Shown piece after piece: positions 1 through 5,649 of a DNA stretch of 5,649 nucleotides. The position numbers and the translations under genes are program-made. Position 1 is the stretch's first letter. Each line of letters begins with the position of its first letter. The notes beneath the pieces were generated by a model, which was not told where the DNA came from, made no database searches, and saw only the letters and a list, made by a program, of their open reading frames with translations. The DNA comes from Bacteroidales bacterium (GTDB lineage Bacteria > Bacteroidota > Bacteroidia > Bacteroidales > GCA-2748055): contig JAGLTY010000155.1 of the NCBI GenBank assembly GCA_023135025.1, forward strand, positions 1-5,649, given 5' to 3'.

Positions 1-2513
1 TAAAAATCGCCACTCACAATATCCTTGGGTTTGAAGAGAATAAAGGTGTCCGGATAGGGTGACTTTTCCGGAAGAATGGCAAACTGAATCCTCTTGGCAT
101 ACCTGATACTATCGGTAATATCCTTATTCTTCTGGGCCAGCTCCTCCTTTTGAGCCACCACGATGGCCGTACGATCTTTAACTTTGCCTTCCAGAATCAG
201 GTTTTCTCTCTTCAGAGCCCTCTCCCTGATTTTGATATAGGATATAATGATGATTGCGAGTGCCACTACTGCTGAGAGAATGAAGTACCACGTGAGATAG
301 AAGGGCGGTCTGATCACAAACGAGAAGGTGGCAGGCTCCCTGTTCCATACCCCGGCACTGTTTTTGGCCTTTACCAGGAAAGTATACCTGCCATGAGGTA
401 AAACAGGATAGATGGCCCGGGTCTGTCTGTCTGGCATTCGCCAGTCATTATCGATCCCATCCAACATGATCTGATACAGTATATCGTCAGGATTGAGGGT
501 AATGGCAGCGTACTGAAAAATAATGGAGTTCTGCTTGTGGGAGAGGCTTAATCCCTGGTTCATATCAATAGTCAAATGATCGACCTGCATCCCTGTGATA
601 TGAACAGCTGGTTCTCCAGTTACAGGAACCTCCCTTGAAGGACGGTATTTGGTGACTCCCGCTACCGTTCCAAACCAGAGGTCCCCTGCCTGATCCACGT
701 AAGATGCATTGGGTTTTGTCTCTATCCCTACAAAACCACTCCTGGATGTAAAAGAGTAGAAGCGCCCTTCGTTCCTGAAAAATATATTGAGTCCTTTATT
801 GGTTCCCACATAGATATTGTTGTAGCGGTCCACATTCACCTGGTTAATGAGGTTTGCCAAGAGTTCGCCGCCTTCCACCGTATATACATGAATCACCTGT
901 TTATGATCGACATCATAATGAATCACACCCCTTCCCTCGGTCCCGATCCAATATGTGCCATCCTGGTCCTCTGCCAGACAGAGGGGCGTAAAATCAAATC
1001 CCAGGTTCAGATCTACAAACTCACCACCATCAATCAGGGTGATACCACTCCCGCTCTGTCCGATCCAGACCCTGTTTTCCGAATCGATAAAGAGCGCAGA
1101 AATGTGGTTTCCTTTCAGACCATCAATCTGGGTAAACTTCTTTACCACCCTTCTTTTGCCAATGTCGTAATAGATCAATCCATCCAGTGCTCCAACCCAG
1201 AGAAAATTGTCCCGGTCGATATCCATGGCCCTCACCTGTTTCTGACCGATTATTCTGTTAAGTTGCCAATCTTCTGTAAGGCCCCTGGTACGGTTGTAAT
1301 TTGTAACTCCCGAGGTAAAGGTTCCGATCCAGACTGTTCCATCTTTATCCTCCCTCAGAAACTCAATCCTCTCTCTTCTCAATTCTTCAAAACCGTGCAT
1401 CCAACCTCCTGCAGATGCCGGGTCAAGGATCGTTATCCCCTCATTGGTCCCAAACCAGTAGGAGCCGTCCCTTCTCTGAAGGATGGCCCTGACCTGTGGG
1501 TTAATCAGACCATCATCTTCACCATAGGATATAAAATCATCTCCTTTATAGACACAAATACCATTCTCATTGGTCCCGATCAGGATATTTCCCTCGCGGT
1601 CCTGCATGATCGACCAGACCTTCAATCCGGGAAATCCATTCCGTTCACTGTAGAGTTCCAGACTATTATCAGGAGTAATTCTGACGACTCCTCCCTCGAA
1701 GGTGCCCGCCCAGATATTGCCATCCCTGTCCTCAAACAGCGTACTGATCCAGTTCGACTTGAGCCCTGCCTTTACCAGGTCGTACATTACCGAACTGTCC
1801 ACAGTAGGATTATACCTGTAGAGTCCGCCATGATACTTGCCGACCCAGGTCTTTCCCCTGCTATCAACCAGAATCGCTGTTGTCGGGTAGAACTTTGGCA
1901 CACCATTCATTTCAAGATCAATATACCTGGTGCTGTCTGCATCAAAATATTTGACAGCCAGGTCGGTCACAAAATAGATTCTGCCGTCCTGGTCCATAAA
2001 ATGGCTGAAAACCAAATCAGAAAGATCGTTGCCTGAATATTGTATAAACTGCAACTGGTCCGGAGGGGCATCCGGATTTACCAGCTTAATCACACCGGCT
2101 CCCTCTGTGGTAAACCAGAGATGCTCAGTGGTATCCTGCAGGATGGAAGTGATGGTTGAATGGTTGAGTACCGCCGGGGATGGAACTGATTTAAATGAAG
2201 TTCCATTAAATATCGATATTCCTCCACCGGTATGTCCAAACCAGATCTGCCCGTACTGATCCTCGCAAATGGCCCTTACTCCATTCTCTGCCAGGCCATC
2301 AGCTGCAGTGTAGTTGATAAAGTTCACCCCGTCGAACCTGGTCACACCGGCCTGTGTTCCCACCCAGTAAATGTCGTTCCTGTCCTGGATTATTTTGTAG
2401 ACAGTGGACTGGGCCAGTCCATCCGAAACAGTGAACTGGTCAAAATAGAACTGTTGTCCGTAAATAGATAGGGACCCCAGACAGATCCATAGTATAACCG
2501 CCCGCCGGAACAT
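1..2513 (-). CDS. Two-component-regulator-propeller sensor with Y_Y_Y domain and C-terminal SpoIIE (PP2C) phosphatase, 3' end cut by the window
   Basis: The minus strand is open from an ATG at 2513 to the left edge: 837 codons, no stop, so the C-terminus is missing. MFRR plus a hydrophobic stretch ending near YGQ (residues 1-19) looks like a Sec signal peptide. Fourteen propeller-blade motifs of the type (I/L/V/Y)WxG follow at residues 49, 90, 132, 179, 222, 267, 310, 352, 394, 438, 482, 521, 567 and 612, spaced 39-47 residues. Blades 3, 4 and 7 are degenerate (LWFT, IYFV, ILIG). A Y_Y_Y domain spans about 672-735, a membrane helix 740-760, and a charged coiled linker 761-800. The SpoIIE signature then starts (DSIRYAKRIQ at 801-810, AILP, PKDIVSGDF at 829-837); D836 is a likely metal ligand. 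By family knowledge the propellers sense a periplasmic signal and the phosphatase removes phosphate from a cytoplasmic regulator; the ligand is unknown. The start lies 7 bases after the caspase gene's stop, indicating one operon. Confidence 0.92.
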   Translation of the reverse strand, partial: MFRRAVILWICLGSLSIYGQQFYFDQFTVSDGLAQSTVYKIIQDRNDIYWVGTQAGVTRFDGVNFINYTAADGLAENGVRAICEDQYGQIWFGHTGGGISIFNGTSFKSVPSPAVLNHSTITSILQDTTEHLWFTTEGAGVIKLVNPDAPPDQLQFIQYSGNDLSDLVFSHFMDQDGRIYFVTDLAVKYFDADSTRYIDLEMNGVPKFYPTTAILVDSRGKTWVGKYHGGLYRYNPTVDSSVMYDLVKAGLKSNWISTLFEDRDGNIWAGTFEGGVVRITPDNSLELYSERNGFPGLKVWSIMQDREGNILIGTNENGICVYKGDDFISYGEDDGLINPQVRAILQRRDGSYWFGTNEGITILDPASAGGWMHGFEELRRERIEFLREDKDGTVWIGTFTSGVTNYNRTRGLTEDWQLNRIIGQKQVRAMDIDRDNFLWVGALDGLIYYDIGKRRVVKKFTQIDGLKGNHISALFIDSENRVWIGQSGSGITLIDGGEFVDLNLGFDFTPLCLAEDQDGTYWIGTEGRGVIHYDVDHKQVIHVYTVEGGELLANLINQVNVDRYNNIYVGTNKGLNIFFRNEGRFYSFTSRSGFVGIETKPNASYVDQAGDLWFGTVAGVTKYRPSREVPVTGEPAVHITGMQVDHLTIDMNQGLSLSHKQNSIIFQYAAITLNPDDILYQIMLDGIDNDWRMPDRQTRAIYPVLPHGRYTFLVKAKNSAGVWNREPATFSFVIRPPFYLTWYFILSAVVALAIIIISYIKIRERALKRENLILEGKVKDRTAIVVAQKEELAQKNKDITDSIRYAKRIQFAILPEKSPYPDTFILFKPKDIVSGDF

Positions 2514-2520
2514 GCTATTG

Positions 2521-4866
2521 TTAATAGTCCTTCGGTATAAAGAAGAAGGTTCCGTCCTCATCTTCCATTCCGGCTATCTTCCCAAACTGCGGCTTTTGCT
2601 GGGTTGTGTTCTCGACAGCTTTGGTAACCCTCAACACAATGTTTTCGATAGGAACACAATTGCCCGGGTTGTTGATCAGCATATTGGCAAAGGTTCTGGT
2701 AAACTGGCTATCGTCCACGGCCAGCTCATATCCTGCTGAAGAGAAGACCTGCGATGATTTAAACCTGGTAGAGGTCCAGTCGTCACAACTTCGTTCCTGG
2801 ATCCCGGAACGCATAGCCTGATAAAAACTGGGGCCCGATTCACAGGCATCTGTAATCACCAGTGTATGTGTAAGAAAATCGGGATAGACCTGCATGGCAG
2901 CTTTCAGTGCATTGATATTATAGAAGGTAAACTCATCATCCCTGGAAGCATCAACAGGTATCCAGTAGCCACTCTCATTAACATACTTTCCATGACCGGC
3001 ATACCAGATCAGTATGGAATTCACACGGTTGCTTCTGATCATATCCCTCAATTCGATGGAGAAAAATTTAGATAGCTCGGCCTTGGACATGTTTTTTTTA
3101 TGAATCACATTGTGGATCTGGTAATTTGCCAGTGCTGATCGCATCATGGTTACATCCTTGGAAGGCCCACTCAGGCTGGCAAATGAATCATAGTCCGAAT
3201 TTTCAATAAATATGGCCCATGTTTTCCCCATTGGATTGTCATCAAAGGACTGTGCATCACGGTTTAGCTTGTACTCTATCTCGGATCTGTTGCCAAATTC
3301 GTCCTCAACAATCACAGTGATCCTGCTTTTATTGGTCACATTCAAAGTGGCCGTAAAATTGGGATTCAGATCGCTGGGGATATAACTTGCTATCACGCTG
3401 TCGATGTAAATGGAGGTAATCCTGCTCTCATCTTCAATTTTCCCCTCCACATAGATCAGGGGATCGTTGTTATCCAGATAGAGGATATTATTTTCTGAAC
3501 CATAAGGCGCGATCATCCTGACAACAGGAGCATCAATTTCCGTACGCCTGATGGGGAAAATTGCAGTCTCCGTATTTTCATATATATCCGAAACCTGTAC
3601 CGTTATCTGGTTGGCATTGGAAAGATTCACACTGGCAAGAAACCTGAATCCCTCCTCGGTTTTTTCCACTGGTACAGAAAATCCATTGACCTGGAGTGAT
3701 TGAATATCACTCTCATCTGAAATTGCTCCGGTAACATTCAGAAGCATGATCTCATTGGAAACATCGATGGTATTGGCATCATTGGAAAGGGGGTCTACCA
3801 GCACTACCATTGGTTTGTTCTCTTCCCGGTTTAACTCGAACATCCGCCGGGTAGCCTCCTCGTGCAGCCGCTGTGCAGTACCATCATACTTGGACATGAC
3901 CAGCAGTTTTTCATAATCAACAAGGGCATTCTCATAATCCTGGATCGCTTCATAGGCCTCTCCCCGCTTATAGTAAATCTCCGCATTCTCCGGATCCAGC
4001 TCAATGGCTTTGGAATAATCAATAATGGCGTAACTGGTTTGATTCATTTTGTTATTAATATCGCCCCGGTAGATATAAATCAATGGCTCATCGGTATACT
4101 GCACCGATGCCATGGAGAGTGTCTCGCTCGCCTTCAAATAATTGCCCAGGGCCGCTAATACCTGACTCTGCAGGAGGATTCCTTCAAAGTGCTGCGGCTC
4201 CATCTGAAGCACCTCGTTCACTTCATTTCCGGCAGCTTCGTAATTCTGCTGTTGGTACAACAACTGCGCATATGAGAAGTGGATGGCCACCACCCTTCTG
4301 TTCTTATGTAAAGATTGTCGATAAGCCTCTTCGGCTTCATTGTACATTTCCAGCTTTTCATATACCTGGGCCAGGTTATAATAAGCCCATTCATCCTCTT
4401 TCAGCTTAAGACACCTCTTCCCGTCGTTCAGCGCCTCCTCATACTGCATGAGAGCCATATGGACCCCCTGTCTCACCTGGTAAGCTTCCAGAAATTTGTT
4501 TTTCATATAGATGGCGGTGGTCAGCCTTGCCAGCGCACGAGGGTTATCCCCATGAAGGTGCCATTCATTTCCTGCGAAATAATAGAGCTCTGCATCTTTC
4601 TCCTCGAAGACCAATGCGCGATCAAAATCCTCCGCTGCATTTTTATGTTCTCCGCTCCTCGAATATGCACTTGCCCGTTGTATATAAGCCTTTTCATAAT
4701 CGGGATCCAGCTCTATGGCTCTGGTATACTGGATAATGGCATCCGCATAATTATTGGCCTTTGCAAAATCTTCTCCGGCTTTGTAACACTGTTTGGCCGA
4801 TTGCGCCTGAACTGTTGCAGTTATCATTAACGGCAGCAGAATCAAAATATATCCTAATTTTTTCAT
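2521..4866 (-). CDS. Exported TPR-repeat protein with Ig-like segments and C-terminal caspase-like (peptidase C14) domain
   Basis: Complete 781-residue protein. MKK, a hydrophobic core and a V-Q-A site (cleavage near residue 21) form a Sec signal peptide. About nine TPR units cover residues 24-330; the clearest are near 24-57, 58-91, 160-192, 260-292 and 293-327 (for example AIELDPD and AIELDPEN helix ends). Two similar beta-sandwich segments lie at about 353-441 and 446-535. The caspase fold starts at GKTWAIFIEN (547-556). WYAGHG puts the catalytic His at 625 and TDACESG the catalytic Cys at 675; the later SSAGYELAVDD...FTRTFANML (709-730) matches the p10-like part of the family. Asp673, two residues before the Cys, matches the metacaspase DxC pattern, which favours Arg/Lys rather than Asp at P1 (inferred). 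No type IX secretion tail is evident, so the periplasm or periplasmic membrane face is likely. TPRs probably bind a partner protein. The gene is first in a tight pair with the phosphatase sensor. Confidence 0.93.
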   Translation of the reverse strand: MKKLGYILILLPLMITATVQAQSAKQCYKAGEDFAKANNYADAIIQYTRAIELDPDYEKAYIQRASAYSRSGEHKNAAEDFDRALVFEEKDAELYYFAGNEWHLHGDNPRALARLTTAIYMKNKFLEAYQVRQGVHMALMQYEEALNDGKRCLKLKEDEWAYYNLAQVYEKLEMYNEAEEAYRQSLHKNRRVVAIHFSYAQLLYQQQNYEAAGNEVNEVLQMEPQHFEGILLQSQVLAALGNYLKASETLSMASVQYTDEPLIYIYRGDINNKMNQTSYAIIDYSKAIELDPENAEIYYKRGEAYEAIQDYENALVDYEKLLVMSKYDGTAQRLHEEATRRMFELNREENKPMVVLVDPLSNDANTIDVSNEIMLLNVTGAISDESDIQSLQVNGFSVPVEKTEEGFRFLASVNLSNANQITVQVSDIYENTETAIFPIRRTEIDAPVVRMIAPYGSENNILYLDNNDPLIYVEGKIEDESRITSIYIDSVIASYIPSDLNPNFTATLNVTNKSRITVIVEDEFGNRSEIEYKLNRDAQSFDDNPMGKTWAIFIENSDYDSFASLSGPSKDVTMMRSALANYQIHNVIHKKNMSKAELSKFFSIELRDMIRSNRVNSILIWYAGHGKYVNESGYWIPVDASRDDEFTFYNINALKAAMQVYPDFLTHTLVITDACESGPSFYQAMRSGIQERSCDDWTSTRFKSSQVFSSAGYELAVDDSQFTRTFANMLINNPGNCVPIENIVLRVTKAVENTTQQKPQFGKIAGMEDEDGTFFFIPKDY

Positions 4867-4878
4867 GGCTTAGTGCAA

Positions 4879-4883
4879 CCTTT
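4879..4883 (-). promoter_or_regulatory. Possible ribosome binding site of the TPR-caspase gene
   Basis: On the minus strand AAAGG lies 12 bases upstream of the ATG at 4866. The spacing is longer than ideal, and Bacteroidota often rely little on Shine-Dalgarno pairing, so the support is modest. The chosen ATG is also backed by the immediately following signal peptide (MKK plus hydrophobic core). Confidence 0.3.
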
Positions 4884-4903
4884 AAGTACAATACCAATAT
4901 CTA

Positions 4904-4934
4904 AATAAATGTACGTAACTTTCTGAATAAATGT
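4904..4934. repeat. Pair of 9-base direct repeats spaced 22 bases apart
   Basis: AATAAATGT occurs at 4904-4912 and again at 4926-4934, giving a 22-base start-to-start distance, about two helical turns, upstream of the caspase start. It could be a regulator binding pair on one DNA face, but the sequence is AT-rich and chance is a serious alternative. Confidence 0.3.
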
Positions 4935-4989
4935 TTCTTAATGTACTCCATTTTGGATCAACACGAGATTTCAGATTACAAGAATAGCT

Positions 4990-5649
4990 TTATGATCCAT
5001 GAAGATCATTCAATTTATTCTTGAAGACTTCCAGCTTTGTATCTCCAATTATCACTGTTTCATCAGGTTTATCATCTATTTCAGGTGCTTTAACTCCCTG
5101 GGTAAATAACATCTTCCCTGTAAAGACCCTGGCTTCATCCCATAATCCAGATTCAAGAAAACTGTTGTGTAGTTTCGCTCCCCCTTCCACAAAAACCGAG
5201 ACAATCTGGCGATCGAAAAGCTCCTCCATCACATCAACCATCTCGTATGAGGGATCGGTATACACCGTCTGTATTTTACCTGAATAATTACGCTGAACTC
5301 CTGTAAATACAATGGTCTCCTGTGAACCATCAAGAATTTGCGCACTCTCCATTAACCGCCCGTTCCTATCGAGTGTAATGCGGACAGGGTTCTCCCCGGA
5401 CCACCTGCGAACAGTGAGGCTGGGATTATCGGTTAAGATGGTGTTGGTTCCCACCATAATGGCCGACTCCTCACTTCTCCATTTATGAACCAGTGTGCGA
5501 CTCACTTCATTACTGATCCATCTGGGCCCTTCCTGATCGCCCGGCTCCCGTTCAAGATCGATAAACCCATCAACAGTTTGTGCCCATTTCAGAATCACAT
5601 AGGGCCTTCGGTAATTGATATAGTGAAAGAACCTGCGGTTCACGTGAAA
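4990..5649 (-). CDS. ribD: RibD, C-terminal reductase domain (5-amino-6-(5-phosphoribosylamino)uracil reductase), 5' end cut by the window
   Basis: The frame stays open to the right edge, and 219 residues are visible before the TAA at 4990-4992. They correspond to the C-terminal reductase domain (PF01872 type), which reduces the deaminated ribosylaminopyrimidine intermediate with NADPH in cytoplasmic riboflavin synthesis. Recognisable blocks are NRRFF and RPYVILKWAQTVDGFID near the visible start, WISNEVSR, the MVGTNTILTDNPSLTVR substrate/cofactor block, and VFVEGGAKLHNSFLESGLWDEARVF near the end. Full RibD proteins are about 350 residues with an N-terminal zinc deaminase of about 140 residues; that half should lie just beyond the window. 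The GTG at 5643 is an internal valine, not a start: the frame continues upstream as F-H-V-N-R-R-F-F, and this position falls inside the usual linker before the reductase fold. A stand-alone reductase is possible but less likely. No functional link to the downstream pair is apparent. Confidence 0.88.
   Translation of the reverse strand, partial: FHVNRRFFHYINYRRPYVILKWAQTVDGFIDLEREPGDQEGPRWISNEVSRTLVHKWRSEESAIMVGTNTILTDNPSLTVRRWSGENPVRITLDRNGRLMESAQILDGSQETIVFTGVQRNYSGKIQTVYTDPSYEMVDVMEELFDRQIVSVFVEGGAKLHNSFLESGLWDEARVFTGKMLFTQGVKAPEIDDKPDETVIIGDTKLEVFKNKLNDLHGS

Larger units (their letters stand above)
4867..4989 (-). promoter_or_regulatory. AT-rich intergenic region, likely promoter region of the TPR-caspase/phosphatase operon
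   Basis: This 123-base gap between the ribD stop and the caspase start is the only sizeable non-coding stretch here and the natural place for the operon's promoter. I found no convincing match to the Bacteroidota promoter pattern (TTG, then TAnnTTTG about 20 bases on). The nearest -7-like string is TACATTTA, read on the minus strand at 4913-4906, with no TTG at the right distance. It also holds a 9-base direct repeat (4904-4912 and 4926-4934) and three GTAC tetramers. Read-through from ribD is not excluded, because no strong terminator is visible. Confidence 0.35.

Noticed and set aside
888..2036. A 382-codon open frame on the plus strand
   Set aside because: It lies wholly antisense to the propeller sensor, whose minus-strand translation shows fourteen regular blade motifs. 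The plus-strand product has no recognisable domain, and its length follows from the repetitive codon use of the sensor gene.
2513..2520. A separate promoter for the sensor gene
   Set aside because: Only 7 bases separate the genes. Any promoter would have to lie inside the caspase coding region, and no clear candidate was seen there.
4315..4830. A 171-codon plus-strand frame and several shorter ones opposite the TPR region
   Set aside because: They are antisense to clearly coding TPR repeats and have no recognisable domains or supporting ribosome sites.
4992..5009. Inverted repeat ATGATC/GATCAT with a 6-base loop at the end of ribD, as a terminator
   Set aside because: The stem is only 6 pairs and AT-rich, it overlaps the last codons, and no T-run follows on the minus strand.
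5641..5643. GTG as the start of a 217-residue stand-alone reductase
   Set aside because: The frame is open upstream to the window edge, and the residues around it match the internal linker of bifunctional RibD.

Overview
The window looks like part of a Bacteroidota chromosome, probably a Bacteroidales or Marinilabiliales-type lineage. Three things suggest this. There is a 14-blade two-component-regulator propeller sensor with a Y_Y_Y domain. There is a cytoplasmic SpoIIE phosphatase module opening with the helix DSIRYAKRIQ and the motif PKDIVSGDF. The RibD reductase domain has the NRRFF...RPYVILKWAQ form usual in that phylum. The placement is inferred from protein style only, since there is no rRNA or other marker.

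All three genes lie on the minus strand, so the window reads from right to left. At the right edge (4990-5649) is the C-terminal reductase half of the riboflavin enzyme RibD; its deaminase half lies beyond the window. A 123-base AT-rich gap (4867-4989) follows, which probably carries the promoter of the next gene. Positions 2521-4866 encode a complete 781-residue exported protein: signal peptide, about nine TPR units, two Ig-like beta-sandwich segments, and a C-terminal caspase-like (peptidase C14) domain with an intact His625/Cys675 dyad. Only 7 bases later, at 2513, a large sensor protein begins and runs off the left edge. It has a signal peptide, fourteen propeller blades, a Y_Y_Y domain, one membrane helix, a coiled linker and the start of a SpoIIE/PP2C phosphatase.

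The caspase and sensor genes are almost certainly co-transcribed. Both the protease and the sensor's input domain are predicted to sit outside the cytoplasmic membrane, while the phosphatase output is inside. The working hypothesis is an envelope signalling pair: an exported TPR-caspase linked to a transmembrane protein phosphatase that probably acts on a cytoplasmic partner-switch (anti-anti-sigma-like) protein. This is inference from adjacency and topology. No partner-switch gene is visible, and the left part of the operon is missing. RibD is housekeeping metabolism and probably unrelated. I see no RNA genes, mobile elements or CRISPR arrays.
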